A DNA stretch of 64,000 nucleotides from positions 10,525,501-10,589,500 of the forward strand of contig NC_088323.1 of assembly GCF_910592395.1 (NCBI RefSeq), in the 5' to 3' direction. Source of the stretch: Lineus longissimus. Lineage: Eukaryota; Nemertea; Pilidiophora; Heteronemertea; Lineidae. The notes under the pieces are model-generated. The model was not told the origin of the DNA. It saw nothing but the letters and a program-made list of their open reading frames with translations, and made no database searches. Positions 1 through 12,344 of the stretch are shown here, piece after piece. Position 1 is the stretch's first letter; each line of letters opens with the position of its first letter. The position numbers and the translations under genes are program-made.

Positions 1-265
1 GATGAGGTTGAGGCTACATTTGCAAAGTGCAGTGATTGTAACCACCCACCCATTACACCGAAGGTCTGGTGGTGCCTTGTTTCTGCTTTTCTAACACATG
101 CCTGATTTTCCCAAATACTATAATGTGTTAGAGGAGCAAGGGGAACAAGCAGTGTCAGTTGTGATAGGCGAATATCCTCAACCTGAAGGAGGTGTAAAAC
201 CCTGTGCTTGCTCAACCCGCTAATTATTTGGTTACGCCTACTGAAAAACACAGCCCTCGGATGAT
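1..265. other. Left flank of the Mutator-like element, no gene called
   Basis: The first ~100 bases are open on the plus strand from the window edge to a TGA near 103. They encode a short Cys/Trp-rich peptide containing CSDCNHPP and VWWCLVSAF. This could be the end of an exon cut by the window edge or chance. I do not recognise it, and nothing else is visible before the inverted repeat at 275. Confidence 0.2.
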
Positions 266-274
266 GGGCGGGAT

Positions 275-364
275 GCGAAATTTTTTTTTTTGCACGCTAT
301 TTTCCACACGTGCTTTTTCCTTCGACCAATCAGCGCTTTGTTTATGTTCTAATTTTATCCTCTG
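275..364 (+). repeat. Left terminal inverted repeat of the MULE
   Basis: Matches the reverse complement of 4737-4824 with only a few substitutions and a T-run length difference. It contains ACCAATCAGCG, a perfect CCAAT-box core, also present in the right repeat. The TIR could therefore supply promoter elements; that part is inference. Confidence 0.9.
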
Positions 365-914
365 ACCGAAGCGATGATGTCATTTCTTCGGGAATTGCCC
401 TTGGCAGTCTTCAGCAATGTTTGCGGGGACATAAATAGCCTCAGACACGGGCATTTGTTTTGATCGACTAAGGGGAATTCTACTAAGGGATGGGATGGGC
501 AGATTTCAATGGACTGTGACTTAAACAAAGTCTGGGGCCAACCTCGTGAACAAGACCAAGCTTTGCTAACAAGACCACAGTTGTTGTGGGTTGTTGCCTA
601 AATCATCAGCAACTCTCTTGAAGTGAAACCTCACCAATAAGAGGAGCAACAGTGACCTTTTTACTAAGCATTCACTGAAATCAAATGTGTGAATCAAACA
701 TAACACTGACTAATTGGTAATCAATTGTAATTTTTATTACTTAACAGACTGCCATTGTATTTGCTGTTATCCTGAGCGCCCTGAGCTAGGTTACATGTAA
801 AATAAAACCAGAATTGTTACAAAAATACAAAGTAAACCCATTTGTGAACAAGGTTCTCATACTGCCATTAACAGATGAAGACGCAGAAAACCTGTAGCAG
901 GATTACTGGCAGAA

Positions 915-3900
915 TTACAGCTTAGCTGAATGGGTCTTCCCCAGTACTTCATTATTTTGAACACACCTGGCTAAATTATGCGGAGCTTTGCGCCTAGGAA
1001 GCACTTGGGAAGACAGCGGCGCGACAACCTGTTTCCATTTTTTAGGCTTCACATTTTCTTTACCATCAAGTTTACAGGGCCTACCACTCCCTAGGCGGTG
1101 TTTAGTGCCACCCATAACTTTCCTTCTCGCAAGGGCGGTGGGTTGGACACCAATAGTTTTGCAACTTACCATGCCCTTCACCTTACGTTTGCCCATGGCA
1201 GTGCCAGCACCTGAATACTTGCCAATACTTGCCGAGCTGACCCAAGAGCCGAGTTGGTGGTTAACGATTCAGCTTGTCTTACAAAGGTTCTCAATGGTTT
1301 TTTAAAGTAATCTGGGTTTGCTCTGTAGTGCTCTTCAAAGTCAGAGAACACACCCTTCAGGTCATTCAACAATGTGCTTCCTGCTGGCAGGCCTTGATCC
1401 AAGTTTGTTGTTGACGGATGTGGTCTATTGAGGCCTCTCATGTCAAACCTGTTCTGAAGTGTACGCTGCAGAGTAAGAGATGCCATTGAGGATGAGTCAA
1501 AACCTTTGTCTTCCATATCTGCAGGTGGTTGACTCTCAGATTCCATGGCATCATCACCATGGTCCAGTCTGACTGGAACCATTTCCTCCACGATGTCCAC
1601 TTGAGCACTCTGTTCAACTTCAAAAGCTTCTTCAACGGTGTTGTTGACTTGAGGCAGGACTTCAACCAATGGTCTGCGCTGTGATTGAAACCATTCTTCA
1701 GTTGGGGGTGTACTGCTGCCAGTTGCCACCTGATATATCAATCTTCTCATTGATGAGTCATGATTTGGGATGAAATTCCAGGAGAGACCATACTTTTTCA
1801 CGACAAGGAACTGGTGCTTGCATGGACCTCCTGAAACGGCAAAAGTACATAATGTACATGGATCAAGAACAAACTGTGTTTGGATGTTCTATTGCTTTTG
1901 ATAGGTTTTGATGTATCCCATATTTTTGTCAACCAAGTCACATTTAGTGAACGCCTGTCGCTTCTTACCTGTCTTTCCCAGCCGACAGGTGCATGCTCCA
2001 ATTGTCATGTCCACGGTGTACGTTGCATCGCTGTCAGTCTCACTTTGGACAGTGAATGTCATCTCGCTGGTTTGGACAATGCGATCTTCATCAATCTTCT
2101 TCCCTGTTGCTGTGTGTGGAAGGAATCGCGAATAACTGGCACGGTCTAGTCGATTGTTGCATATGTCCAGAAGGCGCCCTTCAAAGTAGGACTCCAGTCT
2201 GGTCATCATGAAGTCAGCAAGCTGTATAACACTGTAGGCTGTTGTTCTGTCCAGTATTTGGTCTTTCAAAACACGCATCGCTGCCTCCGCATAGTTGTTG
2301 GTGTCATTATTGCGAACCCTTAGGTCACTCCAATGACAAATTGCCCATTCCTTTCTCCTACCATAAATGCCTATTAGATGCTTGGCAACATTCTCATAGC
2401 GGCGAAGAACTGGGTTTCTCACTGCAGCCTCGTACTTTTCTCCTAGAGCGTCAACACTGTCAGCATATACCATTCCCTTCAGAAGCATAAGAATTGAGGG
2501 TCTGTCCTCCTTACGAACACCATTTTTCGAATCCCAAAGAAACCGCCAGAAAGCTTGCAATACATGGAAGACACACAAGAGTAAGATGGCCTCTGGGTAC
2601 ACAGCTTGCAGTGCCTGTCTCTCTGCTGCGCTATCATCAGTCATTATGAGCTGAGGACCAGGGGAGGGACCTCTCCCGTAAAATGCCTTGTCATCCAAGA
2701 AAGAATTGTACAATTCAAGTGCACTGGTGATTGTTTCTGTACTTTCACTGGTGGTAATAAGTACTCCCAATGGCAAACCTCCTGCGTAAGAATAAGAAAG
2801 ACCCGGCAGCTTTGACGATCCATATTTCCTGAAGCATCAATAAATACAAGTTCTGCTGAATGTTTAATCAGTTCGTGGACACGGCGCATTAACGGGGTCA
2901 CAATGGCCACAGCAACATCTTTCTCACCAACAACTCTCGACTCCGCACTTTTCTGACCGGTGTCACTGTTGTGCTCCAGCTTACTTTCCAGGATCTTAAG
3001 CCACTGCTCCCCTTTTGGTTCTCCATACTGACTCTTGAAGGCCTTGTAGTATAATCTGGAATGAATATTTTGATATATATGTAGCAGCTGCCACCATGTC
3101 ATTTCAGTACACTTTGACCATGACACAGTAGACTTGTAAAACTTTGGACTGGTTTGATCAAGTATGTGCTTACCTAAAGCAAAATTGAAGATCAGGGCAG
3201 ATGAACCTATCAGCACACTTCAAGACATAGTCGTCTCCGTATTCCATCTGTAAGTCATACTTATGCAACTCTAGGGCTTTGGAAGGTGAATAATTATCCT
3301 TGCTTGAACAAGTCTAAAAGTTTGTCAGCAACTGTTTCGGAGACATCTCGATGGCGAAGTGCATTTGCTGCGTTAATCGGATGGTTATGTTTGTGCTCAA
3401 GTTCAACTATCATGTGACAGTTTGCATCATGAGGATCTTTGGCACTGGAAATAAATATTTTGTCAGTCAGATGAATGGAGTTTATTAAATTCCGAGTCAT
3501 TTGATCAATTACCTAATTGTGAGTCCAGTAATACTATCCAGTGTTTGGTTCAACTGATTCAACAATTTCATTAAACTTAACTTTCTCTAAAAATTGTTAG
3601 CTAGCTGGTCCTAATACATGATGGAGCCTACCCGTAAGGATCAAGTTTCTGTGAGGAGGAATCTTTCAATATGAACAACCTTAAAGTAGCAGGGCAGTTG
3701 GTGTTTTTTTACCCTTGTTTCTGATCTGTTTCAGAAGACTTGGAGCGTGCCCAGTGTTGGCAGCGTAAATCAACCTGCAAAATTGGTAAAAAATAATTAA
3801 ATGACAAACAGTTTTCATTATACATGTCATCTTGACATATCAAGGCCAACGGTCACTCCGCCTTTCAACTACTCATCTGTGGTTGTTTCTATCTAATGCT

Positions 3901-4152
3901 GATCATGCCACTTATGATGCCCACCATTCATTACATCACAGAACACCTGCGACGTATACTTAGTAGTCAGCTAGGCCTACCTTCTATTTAATTTTCCTGT
4001 GCGTGTTTCGTATGTTTGAATAGGTTCTTTGAAGCCGATATGTGCTTAGGCTTGTTTCTTCAAATGACTTCAACCATGCCTTTGCTTCCTTTTCTGTTGA
4101 CAGCTCCAAGCGAAATTTTGCTTTGAAAGATCCATCTTGTGTGCTCTCAAAA
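915..4152 (-). pseudogene. MULE transposase (zinc finger, DDE domain, SWIM finger), disrupted
   Basis: Cut-and-paste transposase of the Mutator superfamily, acting on the element's TIRs in the nucleus. Exons by GT-AG junctions: 3981-4152, 3632-3774, 3174-3444, 1969-3055 and from 1830 down to 915; first exon(s) not found. In order: an N-terminal zinc-binding region (LRCQHWARSK, TNCPATL, then CHMIVELEHKHNHP); the DDE core with FIDASGN (~2838), IMTDDSAAERQAL (~2620-2645), CVFHVLQAFW and NNYAEAAMRVLKD; a SWIM finger whose two halves, CTCRLGKTG and GPCKH, join across the intron at 1831-1968; and a basic tail with GVQPTALARRK. Lesions: in-frame TAG (3984-3986), TAA (3709-3711), a 4 bp insertion (~3293), a single-base frameshift (~2784) and a frame change at 1214-1240 beside a 10 bp tandem duplication. 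It is dead, though some indels could be assembly errors. Confidence 0.85.
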
Positions 4153-4736
4153 CTGCAGACAGAGTGCCTCTAGCCATTTGGTAGAATATCCTGTGGGAAA
4201 AATAGCAAAAATTCGATACCGGTAGTACTGAGACAGCACCTCTGTGCATCCCCATAGACCTAACTATGTGAGTCAGACTCCTATAGGGCCTACTATACAT
4301 GCACATTTAACAAGACGCATCATAAGTCCCCTTTAGACCTATGTCTATGTCCATATTGTAAGACTTGATGCTTGCTCTCTGCACTGGTGATTAAGTGCCT
4401 TGCCCAAGGAGACCAGCAACAAAGTTTCTGTTGTCTAGTATTACTTTTCCTATATACGATGTACGCACATGGATAATGTACAAAGCACTCTATCGAATAT
4501 CACTGCGTATCGCTGTACGAAAAGTAGAAGTCAAAAAAGTGCCAGTTTCTCCAAATATTCTTAAACTTCCCACGGTTTAAGCATGATGTATTGCATCTAA
4601 AAACCTAAAACTATCCACTTAAACATGCCTTAACTTACCTCTAAAACTGATGTATTCACCACTTGTTTTGGGCAGTGGTCACAGGTGACGATTACGTTGT
4701 CCGCCATTTTTGCTATGTCTAATTAATGCACAATGC

Positions 4737-4824
4737 CAGAGGATAAAATTAGAACAAAAACAAAGCGCTGATTGGTCGTAGGAAAAAGCACGTGTGGAAA
4801 ATAGCGTGCAAAAAAAAATTTCGC
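4737..4824 (-). repeat. Right terminal inverted repeat of the MULE
   Basis: Reverse complement of the left repeat. It carries the same CCAAT-box core, lies upstream of the minus-strand transposase exons, and ends next to a run of nine G. Confidence 0.9.
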
Positions 4825-6203
4825 GGGGGGGGGATAGGTCAAATGGTGAACACCGAGTGATTTGACTAACATTTCTCAAACTAAATTGTTATGAACTCTA
4901 TTTTTCAGTCAATTTTAAATTTTAAAAGAGCTATATTTCAGAAAAATTCATTTTTGTTGGTGAACTGACTAGTTCCCAAAACAAGAGGCCCAAGGGCCTG
5001 GCGCTCAGCTGGATGACCTAATAACATAGGCCTATAGGACTGAGGGTATAAAGTAGTAAATATCGGCTTTATACTACTGTTTGAAGGTCAAGAGAACACG
5101 TTATACCACTAACATTTCCAATGCAGAGCTGCCAGCTGGATGAAATATGATTGAACTAATCAGCCATGGTATGTAAATATTACAGGAGGCAACGGAAGTT
5201 ATCCCTAGTTCAGTATGTTGTATCGGTAGCTTTACAGAAAAGAAGTGTCAGAGGATGAGACTTCTCCATGGACAACTGTGGTATGTCCAGGCTGGGTTGT
5301 ACAGCACAAGGATACAAAATGCTGTCTGTAATTGAGAGGTATCCTGATTTAACAGAGGTAAAAAAAAAGGAAATTACCAGTTTGGGACTAACACCACTGT
5401 CTTTTTTTTCCAATAAGGTAGAGATTACAGGAGTCAACAAAATTAATTTTATTGAGAGAACTTGACCTGTCCTGCTGGTGATTGGAATTTACAATACAAA
5501 GGGTCGTTTTTCATGACATTGTGCTCTACTGCGTATCCCTAGTGAGTCGATCTGGAACCAATCTATCCTTGGCGCAGACAGGTTCAAATTGGCTATATCT
5601 TGAATAGATTGAATTGCGATGAAAATCTAATGCAATAAAGGAGCAATATCGAAGAGACAAATTAATCAAACCAATTGTCCACAGACTCGAATCCCTGAAA
5701 TGGCATGATGTATGCGTGCATATAAAAGTATATCAATTGGTCCCATAGAGATGATGAGGCAATGTCAATATGCCTTGTTCCTTAGTCAGCAATATGCCCC
5801 TTTTTATACGGAGAAGAAGGAGAACCCAGCTAGGCCTTCATATGTCGGCTTCCAAATGGCTCGAACCAACTGTACTATCACTACTATAAATTTAAAATGA
5901 GTGCTCCTCCTACATGTAGCAATGTCTCGGTCAAAAAGGCACTTAGTCGACAGGCAAGCTAGAAGTTCAGCACCGTGAGCAGCTCCTTGGTAAGGCTATG
6001 TCAGGTTCCGCGCGCCTCTTCAGATACATCTCAAGTATTGAAAGCTGTGGTGAGCTGTGCACATAAAAAGACCATGGTCACCTTAATTTGAAAATCCCTT
6101 CATAATCAAGGGCTACCTCTGACTAAAACAGCACAATAGACCACCAATTTGACCCCAGCTCCTAACTGCAGGAAAACCCAAGTCCAGCAACCAAAAGTAC
6201 CAA

Positions 6204-7892
6204 CAAGAGGCCCAAGGGCCTGGCGCTCAGCTGAGTTAATATCATTAAACTCTTCCCGGTGTTTAGTTCATTATGCATGAAAATGGCATGCTCCATGGTA
6301 TTTGATATCCTTTTGCGTTCACTACGGTACCAATGTTTTTGGTTGACATAATTATGCCACTGTTCATTCCTCAATCCTGACCATAATTCGGATGAAATCA
6401 TCGTATGAAAATATTTACCGAAACATGAAGTTTATGCCATGAATGAGGATACTCATTGTCATAGCCTCGTTTACAAGTACGAAGTATTTTCCCGCGAATA
6501 TTCAAAACTGCTTGGCTCCTTGCCAGTTAAATAACATGTGACTATACACAAAATAGAAAACTTTGATGGAAATTGGAAATCATTTTTTTATCTATCAGGG
6601 GAAACAAGCTGATGATGATCAAATAAATCATTCATGAGAAATCGTTTTGTTGCTGAAGCTTGCATGACGAAGTTAATGCTAAACCTTTTCTTGTGCTCTA
6701 CTGCGCCACCGTAGTTTTCTATTTAGACTAGCGATGACGTCATTTCTGGTGATTCCCTACGTTGTCCAATGAGCGCTTTTTAAAATGTGCCATTTGGTAT
6801 TGTACGGTATGCAATGTATTTTTTCAGCGCTGCCAGTTGCCGAAGAGAATGCCGTAGCTCCCTCAATTTCCAATCAATTTTTATGGGAGTGACATTATTG
6901 TATTGCTTAGAATGTCTACTTTTTACTCATGAAAGAATCGTAGAACTAAAACATAATAGGCGAACAGAATCATGCCGATTCACTGCACATACTGTGGGAA
7001 TTCTCCACTTCAAAATACATCGGCGATGTCATCGCGAACAGAGCATGCACTTCCGATATCGTTTTCACAGAAATGTCGCCAAATATTCAAGAACTAATTT
7101 CTGAATTTAGTCCCTAAAGACCTTATGACTACCACTGAAACGAACTAGTGATAATATCGCCTACCAGACTACTTTTTAAGCAGAAAATTGGGTACTTGAG
7201 TGTCATTGAGCTCCAAGATTATTGCACATAGCGTAAACAACATGCCGCCATTTTGTCTCCGCTTCGGTATTTCGTACGCCGCTTATAATGCACCTTCTCA
7301 ATTAAAACCAACATAATAAGGCCTTACATCGTTGATTGAATAGAAACACCACACAAAACACAATAAAGTGGGGGTACAATCGATTACGAAGCTGAAGTGA
7401 ACAGTGATTTATTCCTGGAGCTACTGCTTTTGTTGTGTAGCTGCCATGTTTTGAGAACTGGCAAATAGGAGACTTCATTGATGGCTGACGTCATCGGGCG
7501 GGAATTTGAATCGGCAGAAATAATTAAAAGGCAGGTAGCGCCCTCTCCTGTTAAAATTTTGAACTTTTTCTCAATAAAATAGATTTTCAAGAATTTTATC
7601 TTAATATTAGAGCATATTTCGACTAATTCTGCTGCTCCTAGGCCGATATAGGCCAGTTTCCTTCATGCACTCTCGCTCGCAGGAAGTAGGTCGAATGGCG
7701 ACAAATTTTGTTTTGAAAGTAGAGTTTGACCAGAAGTATCCAGAAATGCAAAATTGAAGTCTCTAGGTCTTACGGTTACAAAATGTGCACCATGGGTTTA
7801 ACGGACGGATGGATGGATGGATGGATGGATGGACAGACGGACGCCACTGAACAACTTATTTGACAAGCTCGGCTGACTAAGTCAGCTGAGCT
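6204..7892 (+). mobile_element. F1-related element nested inside A1
   Basis: Has the same left end (CAAGAGGCCCAAGGGCCT) and right end (GTCAGCTGAGCT after a GGAT microsatellite) as A1. It is absent from the matching place in the inverse copy, near 32920-32926, so the insertion can be read directly. The flanks rejoin within a run of A (T on the other strand) with at most two extra bases. Its interior at 6890-6960 is a diverged copy of A1 8435-8515, so the two are old relatives. Confidence 0.75.
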
Positions 7893-9621
7893 AAAAATAC
7901 ATTTTTGTTGACATTTGAACTGCACACATACGTTTGTTTACAATTTCATTTCCCGCGAAATCTCGAAAATCAGGTGACCTGCAATCGTGGATTGCAGTCA
8001 CACGAAATGGTTCCATAAGGTGGTGCCCCCTAGGGCCGCGTATGGATATTAGTATATCCATACGCGTGTGATGCGTCTTTGCCATGTGCAGGATTGTATA
8101 GTGAGTGTATTGACCTTGTATCAGGCTTGAGGTATGGCCATTGTGGTCTACTCTGTTATGTTTGTGACTGAATGTGTACTGTAAGGCATTGATAGGCATT
8201 TTGTAATAAAAACATTTACGGTAAAATGTAGTGTGACGTAGGTTTGTTAAAATTGAAAATAACATTAACCTGGGTTCAGCAGGTCAGCAGGTATACCGGC
8301 TGTTCCAATCATCCCCCTACAGCCAGCTGTTCAAAAGGTAATGTTATTCACCCCACAGGGAGTGCAGGTAATTGATTAAGCCCCTGCATAACTTATACAG
8401 CAATGGCTTGGCTTCTGTGAATGGTAAGGAGAATTGACATTTTTTTTATGGGAGTATCATTATTGTGTTGCTTAAAACGTCTACTTTTTACTCATGTAAG
8501 AATCGTAGTACTAATAATAACTTCAACTTATTTTCCGGTTATGATAACACAACACGCATCTTCATGATCATGATCTTTCTCAAAGTGACTGAATGACCTA
8601 ATCGCCTTGGACGCACAACCTAACCACATTATATCAATCCGCCCCGACGATCGACACATCCATTCGATTCGATAACACTCGATAAAGTTTGATAAATAAA
8701 CTAGAACTGAGATTTCACAGGAGCACCTGTGAATTCATGACTCCGGGGTTGTTTTGAGGGCGATATCGTAAGAGTTGGTCTTGAGTATGGGGACCTGAAG
8801 GTCCGTGTGAGGCACCTGGGGAGAGAAGACTAGTTTAGTTGAACGATGGGATCCGACACGGACACTAGTCACTACTATTGATCTCATTAGATGAATACCA
8901 TTTAATAACAAACAAGTGAAAACAGATCATATCATATTCCTTGGCATAAATTAAAATAGGAGTGCGGGAACAAGGTTTTTTAGCAGGAGGAAAGCGAGAA
9001 CATTTTGCGCCGTCGTATTCCGATTTGACTGGTTAGTGGTGAAATCTGCTTTTAATTTTGCAAATTAACATATTCGTTTTCTAGTTCTAACGCTGTCTGA
9101 ATTAAAGATGCTTTCCCAATGCTTGACTGGTCTGGCAAGAGGCATTGCCAGGAAAACGTGACATCATTTTAGCCATTCTTCTTACCGCACGCCCTCCCTC
9201 TCCGTAAAACTTCCTGACACGGTGTGAAGTGGGAGGGCGCACAATGGGAACCACACTGCCGCGATGTTAATAGTTTCTATTTATAGAATTCAGCGGCAGA
9301 GATTTTAAGCACGGAAAAAGTAGATTAACTCGGCTAATCTCAATGGATTTTACCCAGGAATGTTTTCAAGGCGAGAGAAACATCTGATTTAAGTACTGCG
9401 CTTATTAGATTTTATGTTCATGCCGAAGATTGGCCTAAAACGTGGAAGAAAAGACTGCATTATCGAGTGTTGGAGAGGTCACGTGATTGGACAAGAAACC
9501 TGAACAAAGTTTTTGTGCTTTTAGCTGTCAACATCAATGACTATAATATACTCCTGCAGAATAGTAGAACTAATAGAACTAATTTCCGAAGTTTCCAATA
9601 GTTTGAACACAAATCAGAACA

Positions 9622-9816
9622 TCACCCATCAGCTGGACTCAGATCTGCATAAATTACGATAAATAATGAGGTCGTCGCTTCAATTTCGCAAAGAAAGTTG
9701 ACTCCATTCGAAGGTTGTTTTGACCAAATTCCGTTGAACTCATCGTTATGAGGGCATTTGAACACATTCTCGTTGATCTTTTCTATAAACGTGTGAAGTT
9801 TCGTACCAAAATACAT
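9622..9816 (-). other. 64-codon open frame inside F1, shared with copy A2
   Basis: The peptide contains YFGTKLHTFIEKINEN. It is repeated in A2 at 32003-32197 on the plus strand with one substitution (S to L). It has no similarity I recognise. The conservation mostly reflects the recent common origin of the two repeat copies, so coding is not shown. Confidence 0.25.
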
Positions 9817-10472
9817 TTCCGTAAAGGCTTAATAAGAAAATTTGTCACTTACAAAATCATCGCTCCGGTAGAAATAAAAAGGTCACCGCCATTTTCTTGA
9901 TGATAGTACTCCAGGTAACCTCGACCGCGCAGTGGAGGGTCGAGCCGCCTCGTCAATTTACCCCAGACAAACCGTTCATACAGTGGATGGACTGGCAATA
10001 CCAGCAGTCCGGTATTCCTTGGTTCGAGGTTTTCATGTCAGTTTGTGGCGGGAAATTTAAAGCGGGGTCATCTGGGGTCAAACAACAGTTTTGCTCACTA
10101 CCGCCAACTGGTGATATAAATCGACACTAATCTATTTTATATCAAAACTTCTGTATCATGAAGACCTTTTCAACTTTATTTCAAGCTTTTATCTGCTGGA
10201 ATAGAGCGTCAAAAAATTGTTTTTTCATTTACGCATTTTGCCCCCTGGGGAGCTGAATTTGAGTCGAATCGCCCAAATTTTTTTCTGTAAGCAACATTTT
10301 CTGCGGTGTTTATAAGCAAGACTAGATTTGAAGTGCCTCGGTTGTATGATTACAAAATGCCCAACTTTGTCTACAGATGGCTAGATGGAAGGATGGCAGG
10401 ATGGATGGAAGGAAGGACGGACACCAATCGAATAGCTATTTGACTAGCTCCACTGACTTTGTCAGCTGAGCT

Positions 10473-11150
10473 AAAAGTTACAACAAAGTGGTTACCCATT
10501 TTTTCTTTGGTTACAGGATAATCACACAACTGATTTGCTTATCTAAGGATTATAATATATAATCACTACTATAATGGATGTAGAGCTGTAGTAGTTTGTA
10601 ATGTAAATCCTCCATCAGTTCAGATCAGATGACTATGAAACTTCTCCTGTGAGTCGAGATTCCTACAGAGCCCATCCTGCAGCGATTATAGAGAAATTGC
10701 ATTTTTTGTTGCTTCCATATAAGGGCATGGTCATCATCATGAGGTAGATTGTCAAATGTCAACAGAAGTTCTCATTAGCATATGAGGACATTTCTTGAGT
10801 CAACGGTGCAGAAAAAATATACCTAAACTAGAGGCCTAGCGGCCTGAATAGCTACGCTGGCGGAATTTAATAGCAAGGAATGAGATGAATGACAAGAAAA
10901 TGTAGCAAGTACTATATGCGAGTACCAGAATGTAGGTTTATGGTAGATAGGGAGATGTGGACAGACTAGATGGAATCAAGCTGGACTTGTTTGTCACAAC
11001 CTACACTTAAAATAGATATAAATAGAGTTAAATGTGGTCCAGACAACATTTAACTACAACAGCTCCTCTGGTGCTTGGCTAAGAAAACTGGCCTATGCCA
11101 ATGCATGATGCTATGATTGCATTTTGTTTCTTTAATGGTAAGAGATTTTT
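10473..11150. other. Unassigned stretch with an F1-like hairpin end
   Basis: No gene is visible. At 10827-10860 the sequence ACTAGAGGCCTAGCGGCC followed by TGAATAGCTACGCTGG has the same plan as an F1 left end: an AGGCC/GGCCT palindrome followed by an AGCT-containing box. It may be the end of a third related family. A 27 bp stretch starting TTTAACTACAACAGC occurs at ~11048 and again at ~11375. Confidence 0.35.
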
Positions 11151-11878
11151 GGCTCACCGTAGGGTAGTCTATACAACACTGCAGTGTCCGTCGTCGTCTG
11201 TATCCTGGTTCGAAACAGTGGCACATTTCTTAACCGCTAGAGCTATGAACTTGAAACTTTGTACACACGACTCCCCAGGTCAGGTGACCTCTGACAATGA
11301 GTTTCGGTCCGTTATGATTCTTGACTTGGCCACCGCGGGGCCAGAGGTGGAAACCTAAAAAGTGTGGTATTTCATTTAACTACAACAGCTCCTCTGGTGC
11401 TCTCTTAGTTATGAGTGACTCGTTTTTGATAAATTTTTATGGTAGGTTCTTCTAGCAAGGATACATCATATATCATACGGGTTTTTAATTTGACCTAATT
11501 TTCAAGGTGACAGAGGTCAAATGGCGTAAATTGGTTGTTTGAGTGTAATATTGGCACGTTTCTTAACCGCTTAAGCTATGAACTTCAAATTTGGTACACA
11601 TGTCTGCCTACGTCATGTAACCTCTGCCACGGATTTCAGTCAGATATGATTCTTGACTTGACCACCTTGAGGCCAAAACATAAGGGGTAAAAAGTGCAAT
11701 ATCTCGCTTATTAGAGACTTGTTTTCGATGATATTTTTATGGTGGGTACTCCAATTAAATCACATGTCATACCAACTTTGGTTTGACCTATATACTATAC
11801 ATGTAGCATGTTTCTTAACCAGGATGAATTCCTAACCACCAAATATATCTACAGTGAGCACAATGGCCCCTGGCTGTT
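11151..11878 (+). mobile_element. Family F2 element, old diverged copy
   Basis: Begins GGCTCACCGTAGGG with GTCCGTCGTCGTCTG just downstream and ends GTGAGCACAATGGCCCC. The interior follows the better-preserved copies at 26314 and 33735 (phrases such as GGTACACATGTCTG and GACAGAGGTCAAATGG). It lies about 0.3 kb upstream of the PPIL3 exon, so within its intron. It is diverged enough to be an older insertion. Confidence 0.65.
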
Positions 11879-12195
11879 TCATTTTATATTCAATTTCAAT
11901 TGTACGATTATCACCAGAGTATCCTCTAAGTCCTATTTATGTGTTCCTATCGGCGTAACTATCCAGGCCTCCAGGCCTCTCGTTTATATCAATACTTGAC
12001 AAATGTTTGATATAAGTATTTTTAAGGTACAACCAGGCAAACGAACAGGTATGACCATGTCCTATTTACTAGTTAAGCTAAAGAACATTGTTATGCTATG
12101 CTGACATTATCACTGCATTGCCATTATTCAAACTATCTAGGTAGGATTTTCTTGGTTGACTTGTTTTTAGAATGACATAAATACTTCTATTTCAG

Positions 12196-12331
12196 GGTGA
12201 TTGATGGTTTTGATACATTGGATGCATTAGAGGCTCAGCCTGTATCGGAGAAGGGATACCGCCCTTTGAATGAGGTGAAGCTCAGCTCTGTGACAATGCA
12301 TGCTAATCCCATAGCTGATAGACAGTTGTGA
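12196..12331 (+). CDS. PPIL3: Last coding exon of peptidyl-prolyl isomerase-like 3
   Basis: A cyclophilin-type proline isomerase, which in other animals associates with the spliceosome. The exon follows a good acceptor (CTTCTATTTCAG ending at 12195). It encodes 44 residues ending at the TGA at 12329-12331, starting VIDGFDTLDALE and continuing EKGYRPLNEVKL and VTMHANP. This is the C-terminal end of the PPIL3 family (VIDG..TLDELE, EK.YRPLNDV, HANP). The active-site residues lie in upstream exons, which I could not find between 4850 and 12195. That intron is largely filled by the F1 and F2 elements, so earlier exons are probably outside the window. Another cyclophilin-like paralogue is possible but the YRPLN/HANP ending favours PPIL3. 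Confidence 0.8.
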
Positions 12332-12344
12332 TACTGAGATGCCA

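Larger units (their letters stand above)
275..4824 (-). mobile_element. Full-length Mutator-like (MULE) DNA transposon, inactive
   Basis: The ends are near-identical inverted repeats of about 90 bp (275-364 and 4737-4824) that start GCGAAATTTTTTTT and continue through GCACGCTATTTTCC. Between them a minus-strand multi-exon transposase is readable. A candidate 9 bp target duplication is GGGCGGGAT at 266-274 and GGGGGGGAT at 4827-4835 (8 of 9 match). It leaves two unexplained G residues on the right, inside a G run. A 9-11 bp duplication, long TIRs, a DDE transposase and a SWIM finger are all typical of MULEs. The transposase carries stops and frameshifts, so this copy cannot move by itself. Confidence 0.88.
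4982..10472 (+). mobile_element. Family F1 non-autonomous element, copy A1
   Basis: Left end CAAGAGGCCCAAGGGCCT is a palindromic hairpin followed by GCGCTCAGCTG. The right end is a (GGAT)-like microsatellite followed by GTCAGCTGAGCT. GCTCAGCTGA and TCAGCTGAGC form a subterminal inverted repeat. A second copy lies in inverse orientation at 31504-35227. Relative to it, A1 carries the nested element 6204-7892, extra DNA at ~7988-8250 and ~8665-9505, and lacks the two insertions found in that copy. No transposase, Rep or helicase is visible. The architecture resembles Helentron-associated (HINE/DINE-1-like) elements; that class is an inference. Confidence 0.75.
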
